45,569 nt of DNA from Seison nebaliae (lineage: Eukaryota; Rotifera; Pararotatoria; Seisonacea; Seisonidae). The notes below the pieces were generated by a model. It searched no databases. It was not told where the DNA came from and saw only the letters and a program-made list of their open reading frames with translations. Location: the NCBI GenBank assembly GCA_023231475.1, contig JALJEE010000098.1, positions 1-45,569 of the forward strand. The letters run 5' to 3'. The first letter of the stretch is position 1. Each line of letters begins with the position of its first letter. Below, piece after piece: positions 33,828 through 45,133 of the stretch. A program made the translations under genes and the position numbers.

Positions 33828-35117
33828 CTAACTGGTAGAAATTGAACTTTCACTGTCTGAGAATTCATACTCGAAATCTTCACGATGACGTTGCATAGCA
33901 ATCGTCTTCCACGATATTTTCCTGAAAGAATAAATTATCGTGGATAATAGAAATTAATAAACAAACCGGATAAACATTGGACCGAATAATCTCCAAATTA
34001 TATTCCTCCAAATACTGCGATTGTGTGGATTGGGAGGTAAATTAAACTCAGGATTCCTCGGCATTGAAATTCGATAATTTCCTTTGATATCTTCATTAGT
34101 CGTAATGTTAAATGTGGTTAAATAGGAATGATAGCCAAGAAGACCTTGTAGAAACCATAAAATGATAGCTAGGAAGATATTAAGGATGATTATATGATGG
34201 TGAAGGTGAATCGTTATAAAGGAAGTTAAATGAGAAAAATTGGAGATTTCTTAGAGAATAATAAGAAGATAATTTGATGAAGGAAAAGATACGATATTAT
34301 TTTCTGTTTCGCCGTATGTGCCAAATCCATAGTCTGTGTAAAAACTGAAAGGAAATGATTATTGTCATAATTCATAATTATCATAACGTAAGATTGTATT
34401 GGTGAGACTTATGGTAATAACGTTGATGATAAAGAAACAGATACTCACTAAATACAAATAGAAGAATCGATAATTCCTCTTCCCAATACAATTCCCCAAC
34501 CACGGACAATGATGATCAAAATTTTCTTTAAATTAATTTTTCAAATTATTATAATTACGGAGAATTATATCAAAAAACCTACACAATTATCACATTTAGA
34601 GCAATGTGAAGAGCGTGGCATGCGAAACATGTTACAAGTGGGACAAAATCTCACTGTAATTTCGATACTTCGAATGAAAACAGTAAGTCTCGTATCGATC
34701 GCTGCTTTCTTCATCTTCTTTCTAATGAATGCTTGTTCGTCTTTGTCGGCTCTTGGGAGAATGCCAGGATCAGTAATGGCACTCATCGTCATAAATAAGA
34801 AAATGAAATAAAGAGCGATGATGGTGGGTAGGAGAGTTCTCAATCCGTAAATTTCATAAATTTGTTGTGCACTTTAATTGCAGTTTGTAGTTAATTGATT
34901 TTCAAATTTTAATATTAATTTAATATATGAATTTTAACTCATTCAAATAAAACGCACTAGTAACAAGAATGACGGTGATATAATTGAGAATTATCAATCG
35001 GATGGTTGGCCCCGTGATACAGTATCCACGACATCGTCTAGCTGATCGTCCGTTATAAGTTGTTCTATTATCAGTTTCTTGATGAACATTTTCCTCTTTG
35101 TCAGATAACAAACTCAT
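33828..35117 (-). CDS. DHHC palmitoyltransferase of the ZDHHC9/14/18 (Erf2-like) type
   Basis: Multi-pass membrane S-acyltransferase that attaches palmitate to cysteines of client proteins in Golgi or plasma membrane. The first exon (35117 to about 34939) has a basic N-terminus and a transmembrane helix; the second adds a second helix, the family's TDPGILPR motif (DPG box) and the Cys-rich domain ([22 protein letters not shown]). The next exon gives [21 protein letters not shown], with Asp-His-His-Cys intact. Later come a helix [14 protein letters not shown], a fourth helix with [19 protein letters not shown] (the TTxE motif), [19 protein letters not shown], and the end SSISTS before a stop at 33828. 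The join between the third and fourth helices (about 34380-34230) could not be resolved: several donors and acceptors give conflicting frames, so one or two extra introns or a small exon is missing from my model. Confidence 0.88.
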
Positions 35118-35430
35118 TTTCTTTCAACAAAACTTATCAAATGTAAAAATTTCTTTTTCTAAATTTCTTTCCGTTTTTTTTCGAGTGTTGTGAAGTTACG
35201 TGAAGCTTAATTGAAAGAATCGTTTCTCAATTGAAATAATTGTTCAATGGTTGTCTGGTTGAATTGTAAGCTGCAATTGAGATAAACTATTTGCTGTCAG
35301 AAGAATAATAAACGTCGAGAAAGAACAAGAAATTTCTTTTATTCAACTCGTATATTCCGATCGGAAATTCATCAATTCTTCATTTCTTAACAGATCTTAT
35401 AAAATCTTCTTTCTCAATCTCCTAATCGAA
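35118..35430. other. Divergent intergenic, DHHC/MTCH
   Basis: Start codons of two divergent genes are about 310 bp apart; AT-rich, a likely bidirectional promoter. No gene. Confidence 0.5.
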
Positions 35431-36821
35431 ATGGCGAATGTTGATGAAGTCAGAAAATTTTCAGATATCAAACCTGACAATGGACAAAATTTAAAAATGA
35501 TGGTGGAAGAGGAGTCGTCATGTTCTCGTAAGATGATTATCGGAGCAACTGGAGCATTCGTCTTCTATCCCTTCAAATATGCCAAGACATTGATCCAAGT
35601 TCCAATTTCGATAATTTTATGAGAAATTTAATTTCCTGTAAAGATCGGTTTTGAACCGTTACCAGTAATGAAGAGTTACAACTTATTCCACACCAACAAA
35701 TATTGGTATTACCCGAATATTATTCGATACAGTTCGTTCCATTTTCTCAACAACAATTTTAATTTATTAAAAAACTTCAAAAAAATCATAAAAATATCTC
35801 CGAAATTAATTTAGTGTCAATTTACAGTTTGAAGAAATGAGGAAGAAAATTAAAATTTAAGTGAATTAGAAAAGAAATTAGAATTTTTATGAAAAAGAAT
35901 TTTTAAAGAAATTTGGAAAAAATTGAATTAAAATTTTGAACTGTTTTAGTGAGACATATGGTGAGAGTTGATGGTCTTCGTGGAATGTATTGTGGAGTGA
36001 TGATGGATATGTGTTCGACGGCACTCGATTCGTACGTGGCGAGTAAAGCGGAAAAATGGTTAGAGAAATCAAAAAAGAACGACAAGATAAGAATAAATAA
36101 CGATATTGATGGAATGGAAGTGTCACCTATGACAATGAAAGTTTCCATTAATTTTTTTCATAATAATTTATAATGAAATGAATGATTTAGGATGCTTTAG
36201 AAAAGATATCTGAATCGGTCGTTATTCGTATCGCATGTTCGATAGCTACTCATCCGCTCAATGTGATGGTTTGGAGATGTATGGGACAATTCGTTGGAGG
36301 TGAACGGATTTATAGTCCATGGAATGTCTTTTCAAATGTTGAAGCAATTTATCGGAATGATGGATTGACTGGTATGTTTTCTGGAATAATTCCTGTTATA
36401 CTATGGGAAGTCTCCACTGTCACATTGACAAATTTGTTGTTGTTTATTCTTCAAAATCAAATTCCTAAAGGAAATCTCTCTGCCGTCTGTCCATCAATCG
36501 CTGGATTCATTTCACGTTCATTTTTTTTCTTCTCTTTCATATAATGAAATTGTCGTATTAGATGGTATCACTTATCCGTTACAGATGATTAGTCGATGTA
36601 TGGCAATAAACGGATCGGGATTAGCGGCTGGTGCCCCACCAAATATGCCACTTTATATCAATTGGTATAGTTGTCTATTACATTGCTACTCATTGGTTAA
36701 TTTCATTTAAATCATTATTTAGTTATTTTTTAATATTTTCAATTTTTAGGGAGAATTGAAGAGAGGAAATAAATTCTTCTATCGAGAATTCAATCCAGCA
36801 AACGCCGTAGCAAAAGCATAA
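35431..36821 (+). CDS. mtch-1: Mitochondrial carrier homologue (MTCH-type), six exons
   Basis: Member of the SLC25-like MTCH family of the mitochondrial outer membrane; mammalian MTCH2 inserts tail-anchored and other helical proteins there. Exons 35431-35598, 35644-35731, 35950-36140, 36191-36515, 36562-36695 and 36750-36821 keep frame and give 325 residues (human MTCH2, 303). The opening helix region YPFKYAKTLIQIGFEPLP matches the MTCH signature, with the carrier PxD/E-x-x-(K/R) motif degenerate as in the family. RVDGLRGMYCGVMMDMCS is the first carrier-type loop, THPLNVMVWRCMGQFVGGE the second repeat, and YRNDGLTGMFSGIIPVILWE its loop. The C-terminus FFYREFNPANAVAKA ends in a basic tail. The intron at 35732-35949 is unusually long for this window (218 nt). 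Confidence 0.88.
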
Positions 36822-37183
36822 AGAGAGTGTCTGGTGAACGTAAGAGAATAAGTATAAAAGGATCTGCTTCAATCATCGACATTCGACTTCTAGTAATAGA
36901 TACTAAATGTGATTTAACTTTTCTCCAAAAATCTTTTATTTCTGCTTTTATTTCTCTTATGTTTTATATAAAACGAATATCTTTCTTCGCATTAACAAAG
37001 TTTCTTGTAAGTTTCTTTCCTAAATAAAATAAAATGAATTTTATAGTATTTCTTCTTCATAATTAGACGACGTATTAATCGATAAGGGAAAATTTAATTA
37101 ATTTTTTTTTAAACTAACGATAATGTATTAGTATTTATGTAAATAAAGAATGATTAATTTCAATTATTATTATTATTTATTTA
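36822..37183. other. Intergenic, MTCH 3' flank
   Basis: AT-rich. A plus-strand frame at 36827-37027 begins just after the MTCH stop and has no recognisable content; I take it as 3' UTR. Confidence 0.5.
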
Positions 37184-37672
37184 TTAAAATTCCCGTTGGG
37201 ATAAAGTAGAAAAAAATGTAAAAAAATTTCGATCTTCACCAGTGTTGATCAATCGGTGTAATTCCACGAGTGATTTCCGATCGATTTGCATAGATTTTGT
37301 GGGATCGTAGGAAAAAATGAAATCTTTAAAATCCTGAAGTCCAATGTTATTAGATAACACGTAGTATCGACAGGTATGTGAAAATACTGATGGATTATCT
37401 AAGAAGTTTGTGTTCGAAATATGAGAAGTGTGGAAGTTCGATTCGATAATTATGTCGATTAGCGTAAAATTTCGACGAGAAAAGAAAATGGGTAGGGGAA
37501 GAAGACCGACTGTTGAGAAGAGGAGAGAACGGTTGCATCTGTGAAAGCAACATATCAATCTCCTTATAAGTCGATTGTATGCGCGGTCGATAGACAGGAA
37601 TGAACGTTGCGTAATAGAGAAAATCGTTTGCAGAAAGTATAAAGGCAAAACCAAACTCATGAAAAGCTGCAA
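37184..37672 (-). mobile_element. Probable LINE (non-LTR) reverse-transcriptase C-terminal fragment
   Basis: A 162-codon frame that extends about 19 codons further upstream to 37729 without an ATG. RLQLFMSLVLPLYFL, RAYNRLIRRLI, STVGLLPLP and SRRNFTLIDIII follow the order of the thumb and connection region of jockey/R1-type LINE reverse transcriptases, typically L-x-L-(Y/F)-x-(A/S)-L-V-x-P, then a (I/V)-x-R-x-x-R-x-(L/I) helix, then GL-x-(P/S)-L and an RR-x-x-x-L-D segment. The catalytic YADD part is missing, and sequence before 37730 is stopped in this frame, so this would be a truncated copy, typical of 5'-truncated LINE insertions. There is no visible poly(A) tail or target duplication. Recognition rests on weak motif order only. 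Confidence 0.4.
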
Positions 37673-37936
37673 ACGTAATTTAAGAGGAGTAAATTTCGTT
37701 TTGGGAGAGAAAGAGAAGAATTATCGAACATTTCTAATTTTATGATATTGATATGATATTCTAAAGAAATTTTTAATAATTAAGAAAAATAATTAATATT
37801 GTCTAAATTATTATTGTTAACGAAAATTATTTAATTTATTTGTTTCGTAATTTCATTGGTTATATGCATTCATAACGATTGAAAAATATTATTTTTCATT
37901 AACGAGAAGAAAGTTCGATATAAAGTAAATTTGAGA

Positions 37937-38553
37937 TTAGTAAAGAAAAAAATTGTCGTTTTGTTCCAAATTTATTTGACTACTTTCTGAGAGAGGTTCA
38001 ATGTCTTCTTGAACAAGATCCGATCTGTGATTAAACTCGTTTTCTTCATATTCCTCCGAATTGCAGTTACTTTCCGCAAATATTTCCAAAAGACCGTTAT
38101 CTTCCACATGTTCCTCTAAATTGTGGTCACTTTCCATATATTTTTCCGAAAGACGGTCATTTTCAATATGTTCTTTCACATCACAGTCACTTTCCATATA
38201 TTTCTCCGAAAGACGGTCATTTTCCATATGTTCTTCGGAAACGGAGTCATTTCTTTCGACGGACCTACTTCTCTTCGTTGCCAATTGTCCTCCATATCGA
38301 ATGTTGAACGCTTTATTGATGAAATTATTCGTTGTCATTCTACTAAAAATAATTTTTAAAAATTTCATTTTTAAATGTATAACTTCCGACAATTTTGCGT
38401 ATAATAATTGATCATCATCTTATCGGTTAAAATTTTCATATTCATCATACCAATTATTTGTTTTAATATTCTCGAGTTTTCCATCTGTTCTTCATGACAT
38501 TTTCGTCTTCTTTCCGACAAGATTCTGGCAGTCTCTCTATTTATTCCAGTCAT
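37937..38553 (-). CDS. Small repeat protein with 20-residue repeats, unrecognised
   Basis: Two exons (38553-38384 and 38342-37937, intron 41 nt, donor AA|GTTATAC, acceptor TTTTTAG) give about 191 residues. The N-terminal part is Arg/Lys/Glu-rich (NRETARILSERRRKCHEEQMEN), followed by a basic segment KRSRSVERN and three near-copies of a 20-residue acidic unit, SEEHMENDRLSEKYMESDCD and relatives, ending in a Glu/Asn-rich tail. An acceptor-like TTTCAG lies 50 nt before the ATG, so the transcript could be trans-spliced. The repeats look like a coiled or disordered acidic protein. A longer first exon, reaching 38754, is possible. No domain is recognised. Confidence 0.5.
38027..38250 (-). repeat. 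60-bp tandem repeat
   Basis: Three diverged copies of a 60-nt unit with the plus-strand core CATATATTTTTCCGAAAGAC (visible at 38136-38155 and again near 38196-38215), encoding the 20-residue repeats of the small protein. Copy 3 is the most diverged. Confidence 0.75.
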
Positions 38554-38754
38554 TATAATATCAAACAGAGGAAAGTATTTGAAAATAAGTTGTTGGATAT
38601 TTCTGAAAGAGTAAAATTTTAAGAATCTAATATGACGGAAAATAATATAAGTCTGTGATATTGACACGTTCGAATGATTAAAATCGTTTAAAATAAAAGA
38701 GAAAACTAATTTTGGAATGTAGGAAGATGATTGGGTTGAGATATATATTTGCAC

Positions 38755-39694
38755 GACATCGTTTAACGGTATTTACTTCTTTTAATTGTTGACGTGGCAT
38801 AACCGTTGGGAAGTATTCAATTTTCGTTTTTCCTTATTCTTCTATTATTGATTCCGAACGGTATACTGTTTTTTTAATCTAAACAAATATGCAGATATTT
38901 TGTATAATTATATGGATTATATTATTATTCAAATTTAAACTTAAATTGTAGAAATTTTATCAATATATCATTCTTTAAAATAGTTCTATTGAACATATAC
39001 GAATCACTTCTATGGGACGTAAATTCAATTGGCAGAAGAGATCACAGAAAGCTTTTATGAACTTAACCGGAAAATAAATTGCTCCCCATCATATAATTTA
39101 GCACGCTTTTTCTGCCCATTTTAAATATTATGACTAACATGTAAAATTAAAAAATATTTTAATTTTCACAATCAAAGATGCATCCGGCTGTTGTTCAGAT
39201 AAGTATGTTAATTTTCTTATTAGAATGGAATATTCGTTTAATTATTTTTCTTTGTACAATCCAATGTTTAGATGAGATCCACATGATATCGTGAAAAGAT
39301 GAAAAGTTTAGATATACCTTAACTGATGGTAATAATAGATGGCATTGAAGTTTTAATGGACATGATCACGGTTTTGTAGTTTAAGTTCTGAATCATCTAT
39401 TTCGATGATAGCCTTGACTAATTTATATCTTGGACTTACGTACAATCAATTAAGTATCATTCGTTTCTAGTTTTTCAATAAAATTTATTTTAATACTATT
39501 TTAGTTAAACAAAAACCGCGCTAACAGTAAATTAAAAGTGCTAATGAATGAATTAACGAGAAAAATTGAAATTTGTTTTAATTGTTATAAGTGTTGTATT
39601 AAAGTTTAGCATTGCTATAACTATATCAACTATATTGAATAATTATTTAACTGATTCATTTGGGAAATAATAAAGAATATATTCTTTATATTTT
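38755..39694. other. Intergenic, no gene
   Basis: AT-rich with frequent stops on both strands; I see no exon pairs or repeats. It contains the upstream region of the small repeat gene and the 3' flank of the large membrane protein gene. Confidence 0.5.
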
Positions 39695-42600
39695 TCACAC
39701 CGTTAATTGGGTTCTTATACTTTTCTTTTCGTCTTTTGTCGATATTAAATCTTCTTCTTCAAACACATATGTCTCTTCCCTCATAAATATATCAGACAAC
39801 GCGACTAGGAATATTTGGAGAGTGAGTAGACAACGAACGATATAAAGAGTTAAATAAACACGCCATCGACCCAGTAATGGTGGTAACTGGGAATAATTAA
39901 AATTCAAAGAGAAAAAACAAGAAAAAAACCATATTCGTATGAAAATCTTTCCATAATTGTTTCTTTGAATTTTTATAATATCCATTTCCATATAACGTCC
40001 ACAAATCTGATAAAACGGTTATTGCATCAGTTCCTGTCGATTTAAACTGAAACGGTTTTTTTTTCAAATTTTTTAAAATTATCCAACTAATTTGTAAAGA
40101 GGTTGTCGATGAAATGTTTTCGGTGATTGTTTATCGAATAAAATTTTTGGTTTATTGAAATCAGTTTCAGCAATTTCCTACAAAATAGAAAAAATATTGA
40201 AAGTTTTCTTAAATGGAAATTAAATTTAAACTCTACCGAGTGTTCCGATAACATTATCCAGTTTAAAGATAACAATTGTAAAAACTAAAATGACGAACAA
40301 TTCACCTAAACACATAATTTCGATTATATTAAGTTGATCATTATTTCTAAATTCCCTTTCGATTCTTCGAAATAGATTTTTTAAATTTCTTATTGAAATT
40401 AATTTTTAACTTATCCATAAAATATGCCGATCCAACCACAATGGAGAACATAATAGTTGAGTGAAATATGAGAAGAGTATCATATCGATAGACGAGCCAA
40501 GAAGAAACAAGTGACCGGAAAGTATTCGAATGATTATTGGCGTGAATTATCATTTCCAGAAAACACAAAATAAAAAGGAATGACACCATTATCAGCATTA
40601 AATTTCCCACTGATTGTCGAATGATGATTGACATTCCTGCTCTGATTGTTGGACAAATGGGAAAACAATCACAAAAGCCTTTACATTTAGGTTTTGCCAC
40701 TCTTCCCGGTCTAAATCCAAAAGCTTTAGCCTCAAGCATTTTTTTGAATTTTTCCTCGGGAATTTTCACGAATTTTCCTAGAATGACATAAAATTTAAGA
40801 ATACTATTTTGGGGAAAAAACCAGGATATTCAACATATTCCATTCGATTCCATTCACTTGCTTTTTTCGTACATTCTTCTCTTCTCTCGCAATTATAACC
40901 GCGTTGTATTTCTTTGTCAATATCCGATTCGACCAATTGAAGTAAATGTTCATATTTTAACTTGTTTGTTTTATAAACAGCCTCCACCTTTTCGGGTGTC
41001 ATATTTTGATAGGATAATTTTGGAGTTTTATTTTTTGAAATTTTATTTTTGGAATTCCGAATATTCACGTTAGAATTATCCTATTAAAATTGAATCGGTT
41101 AAACGATTAAAAAAATGGATACTGACTGTGGTTGATGGTTGGGTGATTTCTTGATTCATTTGAAATTTTTTTACATCTTTCTGTTTTCTACTTTTGTCCT
41201 TTTCCCAATTTTTCTTATCTGCATTAGAACCGTCTCCGGATACAATCTGATGGTTTAAGTTGCTTAATGATTTTTCATAACTTTCATTCATCCTCCGTGT
41301 TCGACTATTTATCGATATTGTCTTTCGACTTTTTATCGATTTTGTTTTTCGACGATCTATCGATTTTGTTTTTCGATTATCTATCGATTTTGATTTTCGA
41401 CCGTTTGTGAATTTTGTACTTTGGTAGTTTATTGATTTTGTTCTTGGATCGTTTATTGATTTAGTTCTTTTGTCGTGTATTGATTTTGATCCTTGGTCGT
41501 TAATGGATTTTCTTGTTTCATCGTTTATGAATTTTACTGTTTTGTCGTGTCTTAGTTTTGTCATTTGATTTTTTGAGAATTCATCTGATTCTTCTCGTTC
41601 ATGATGCTTTGATTTGTCATCCGAGTCCTTACTAATCCTTCGATATTTTTTGACGGTGTTCTGAATATCCTGATTGATTGAATTATCAACACTTTTCAAT
41701 CGTTTAGTTGACGATTTAATGCTTTTTCCATCACTTCGTTGAACTTTTCGTTCAATACCTTTAGATGGTCTTCCATTACTAATTTTTATTGGATCCATAG
41801 AATCGATTATATATTCATCAGGTTTATTATCATCATATTCACTAGATTCAAACATCAAACTTTGTACGTTACTATGTTCCTTTGAACGTAATGGTCTTCT
41901 CCCAATCGGTTTCGGGATATTTTTAGTCTTCTCTTTATCTATTAATTTCTTCTTTATTGATTTACGTTTATCTAATTTCGAGGAAATCCTTCTGTCGCTA
42001 ATATTAAATTTAGATTGATGTTGTTGACCTACGATTTTCTTTGGATCTGGACCAACAACTTTATCGAAGTTTTTAGCATTCTGAGATGAAGATTTCTTCT
42101 TCTTATCTACTGTTAATTTGAAATCGTTATCATTATATTCTTCGTTGCTATTATCAAATTCAGGTTTATAATTCTTCCCATATATTTTCTTTGGATCTGG
42201 ACCAACAACTTCAACGAATTTTCTAACATTATCAGACGAAGATTTCTCCTTCGTATTTGCTGTTAATTTGAAATCGATATCATTATATTCTTCGTTGCTA
42301 TTATCAAATTCAGGTTTATAATTTTGCCCATATATTTTCTTTGTGCTATCATTTTTTTCTTCTGAGAACTTTTCGACATTATCAGATGAAGATTTCTTTC
42401 TCCTACCGCCTGTTAATTCATAATTAATATTTTTCGTTTCATCTTCATTAATTCCATCACTTTCGTCATTTGGTCTAGCGGTTTTTGGAAGATTAGAAGG
42501 ATGAAAATCGTTATCTGATTTTCTAGCAATATCAGCAATACTGATAAGTTCTTTCGGGGCAACTTCGCTCCATAATTTATTTTCGTCTGTTTCAATTTCT

Positions 42601-43421
42601 TCATAGACGTCTTTGGCATTATTTAAAAATGTTCGGTCTCTTCCACTTTTGGTTAAATTGAAGGAATTTGTTGGCTTTGAAGAATCTTTATATTCCTCTT
42701 GTGTACTTCGTTTTGATCTTTTATCGTCATGTTCATTAGGAACTTGTTCGATTTCTCGATATCTTCCCCCTCTCAATATTAATTTATTATTTTTTACTGA
42801 TTGTTTAACTTTTCGAGCAGTTTTGGTGGGTTTAGTTATCTTATTTTTTTCTTTTATTTTTGATTTTGGTTTTTTCCGTAATGTTGTACCATCTTTATTT
42901 CTCTTACGATGATAGTCTGGCGAAGTTTCTTTTTGTAGTGACAATTCTAAATATTTTTTCTTTTTTTTTCCATCAAAATTTAATTTTTTAATGTATTTCA
43001 GTCTAGTTAAATCAGCTAAAACGAATAATTTCCCGTAAAATTATGAAAGTAAAGAAATTATTAGTGAAAAACCTTTTTTCTTTTTGGAATGTTTTACAAC
43101 ATTTTTTGCTGCTTGAATTCGTGATGTTAATTGTGCATTTGATTTCCCACGTTTTCTTTTACGTAATCGCTCGTTACCTGACAAATATAATAATGTCTTA
43201 ACTTTAACTTACTAACTTTGTTTCTTCCTCAAATTTATTTTAGTAGTTTTTTCTTCGGTTTGTTCGGGTACTTTTTTTTTATGTTTTTTCTCTCGTTTAT
43301 CAATCTCTTTTTTTAGAAATTTTCTTTGTTCTACCAAACTGAGTGCAGCAAATCCTTTTGGTACTAATCCGTGGTAACCGTAAACTCTCGATATGTCTAT
43401 GTCATTTTTACGGGGAGACAT
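39695..43421 (-). CDS. Large lysine-rich repeat protein with four-pass membrane C-terminus, unrecognised
   Basis: Nine exons (43421-43217, 43177-43073, 43015-41127, 41080-40822, 40777-40411, 40346-40232, 40177-40088, 40046-39930, 39886-39695) join with matching phases to about 1112 residues. Residues 1-735 are Lys/Ser/Asp/Asn-rich and look disordered: a basic N-terminus, 50-residue tandem repeats (encoded at about 42033-42420), and about a dozen 8-residue repeats of (K/R)TKSIN(D/R)(R/P) type (about 605-690). After residue 820 comes a Cys motif CKGFCDCFPIC (851-861) and four likely membrane helices at about 876-898, 918-937, 949-969 and 1058-1080, with a basic/acidic cytosolic tail. I recognise no family. 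The intron joining the two halves (donor ACA|GTCAGT, acceptor TTTAATAG, 46 nt) is the weakest link; the halves could be two genes. Confidence 0.6.
41290..41545 (-). repeat. 24-bp degenerate tandem repeat
   Basis: The plus strand repeats ATCGATTTTGTTTTTCGAC-like units about every 24 nt, encoding the octapeptide array of the large protein. Units at the 41290-41410 end are most alike, suggesting recent local duplication there. Confidence 0.8.
42033..42420 (-). repeat. 150-bp tandem repeat within the large protein gene
   Basis: The plus-strand core ATTTTCTTTGGATCTGGACC occurs at spacing of exactly 150 bp (near 42033 and 42183) and in a diverged copy at 42333, encoding 50-residue units with KSSSDNVRKF, VVGPDPKKI and YKPEFDNSNEEYND. 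Confidence 0.85.
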
Positions 43422-44327
43422 TTTTGTGACGTTAAATCTTATTTTTCCACTAGAATCACAACGATAAATATTTAGTTAAAATCATATCGTTACAAAATAA
43501 AAACGGTCAAAAATCTAGCATTAAAAACTAACAGTAAATAAGTTGCTTTTTCCGTTAGTAAAAATTTCTCCAATTGAAATCCACTAAAAATTTTCATCTT
43601 TAATAAGTTTGTTTTCACAGACAAAAAATTTGATCATCACATATTCAGATTTGATATTATTGAAAAATTTCGATAGTTCAGATTGATCAGGTCAGATCCG
43701 GTTAGGTAGTGAACTACTTTGTTCTACAACCTCTCAAAGATTATATTGTGTAGAGAACGTGAACTTAAATAAATTCCTTAAGGAGTCATCTTTCTTATAT
43801 CTATTTTTTATGTATTCCGTTGTCCAATAATTAACATGTTGAGTTCATTTTATGTCTCCTTTGTAATTTACCGGATGGAAATTTAGTAAGATAAATAATC
43901 GATAAGATAATAACTTCATTAAAATTTAAGTTAAAAATCAAAACAATAAATTCTCGTCATTCCACAAATTTTTAATTGCCATAGAGTAATAAAAGCAAAA
44001 GCACCCATGTTAATAATTCATCAAAGAAATCTTCAGTTCTTCAAAATAAACTACAAAATATGAATGAACTATAATGAATACTATTAGTATTATTCATTCT
44101 TGAATTTTGAATTTATTAATCAAAAGAAAATTTTTTAAAATTTTAGTCCTCAAATCAATAAAAACCAAATCGAACTGTTGGTGTAACTCCGGAAGGGAAT
44201 AAGTATCGATTGTTATAGATTAAGTCACATAATATGAGAAAATCATATCTTTGAAATTGTGGGGAGAATATCGCGTGGAAAATGATATATTATGAGATTA
44301 TATTTGTCCGACCAGTAATTATTTATA
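43422..44327. other. Intergenic, no gene
   Basis: Upstream of the large protein gene. AT-rich, no gene supportable. Confidence 0.5.
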
Positions 44328-44455
44328 GTGATGTTGTTAATAACAACTCGGACTTAAAATTTCGAGACTATAGTCTCGAACTATTTCTAAAAATTTTTAA
44401 GCTTAGCAGTCTTTGAACTTTCACTTAACAACACTAGTTGTTATATGAATAACCA
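44328..44455. repeat. Cluster of palindromes
   Basis: A perfect 20-bp palindrome TTCGAGACTATAGTCTCGAA at 44361-44380, flanked on the left by GTTGTTAATAACAAC (about 44334-44348, palindromic except the centre) and on the right by TAACAACACTAGTTGTTA (about 44426-44443). The left AACAAC and right GTTGTT also form an outer inverted pair around the central palindrome. No coding frame crosses it. Confidence 0.8.
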
Positions 44456-44785
44456 GTCTGACTTTCTTTTCATTCACATATAATTATTAATTAAAATATG
44501 AAATGTATTTTATTGTTTCCTCAATTAGCAAATCGATTATGGGCACTTGTCGAATTCTCATTGGATCAACAATTAATTCTTACACGTAAGAATAAACTGC
44601 GCACAAAATTCAACAACAAGACTGAAGGTATATAAATGGGAAAAATGAAAAGAGAATATTCATTTACATTTTTCGCGTTATTCTGAATAACGAATTTAAC
44701 GATTCGTTTCTGGGCTGGGGGAATGATCCATGATCCTTAAATGAAAAGGATCGATCCTTCTATACATTTTGGAAAAAAAAATCCA

Positions 44786-44876
44786 GACTCCAAACGACTC
44801 CTATACATACATTGGATCGATCCTAAGTACGAGCCACAGTCATACTTAGGATCGATCCAACACGTCGTTTGGAGTC
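44786..44876. repeat. 91-bp foldback (inverted repeat)
   Basis: The outer arms GACTCCAAACGAC (44786-44798) and GTCGTTTGGAGTC (44864-44876) are perfect reverse complements, as are the inner arms TTGGATCGATCCTAAGTA (44812-44829) and its complement (44843-44860), around a 13-nt loop. GGATCGATCC also occurs outside at 44748-44757. Looks like the foldback of a MITE-like element or subterminal repeats of the nearby hAT element. Confidence 0.9.
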
Positions 44877-45133
44877 GATCCTTCTCAACTTCAACAGAAA
44901 ATATTTTATTGAAAATAACTTTAAATTTTATCTAAACAGTGTATAATTTTCAACATTAATCTAATATTATACTATGAAGTTATACATGTTTAAGGTCTAT
45001 TTTTTAAGGGCTACAAGATGGTTTGATTTGTTTTGTATTTAAATTCATATTTTTTCTGATAATTCAGTAATTTTGTAAAAAAAAAAACAGGTTATGTTAA
45101 AAAAAGTTATAAAAAAAACGAATGAAAAAGAAA
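44877..45133. other. Interval between foldback and hAT fragment
   Basis: AT-rich, no gene; may be the 3' end of the hAT element. I cannot identify its terminal inverted repeat. Confidence 0.4.

Noticed and set aside
36827-37027. 66-codon plus-strand frame after MTCH
   Set aside because: Most likely 3' UTR; no family content or splice partners.
38061-38411. Plus-strand frames with Ser/Phe repeats
   Set aside because: Antisense of the 60-bp repeat that encodes the acidic repeat protein.
42033-42420. CRISPR-like regular repeats
   Set aside because: The 150-bp spacing is exact because whole coding units are duplicated in frame; there are no unique spacers, and the genome is eukaryotic.
44741-44935. 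64-codon plus-strand frame
   Set aside because: It runs through the foldback inverted repeat, so its codons are dictated by the hairpin.
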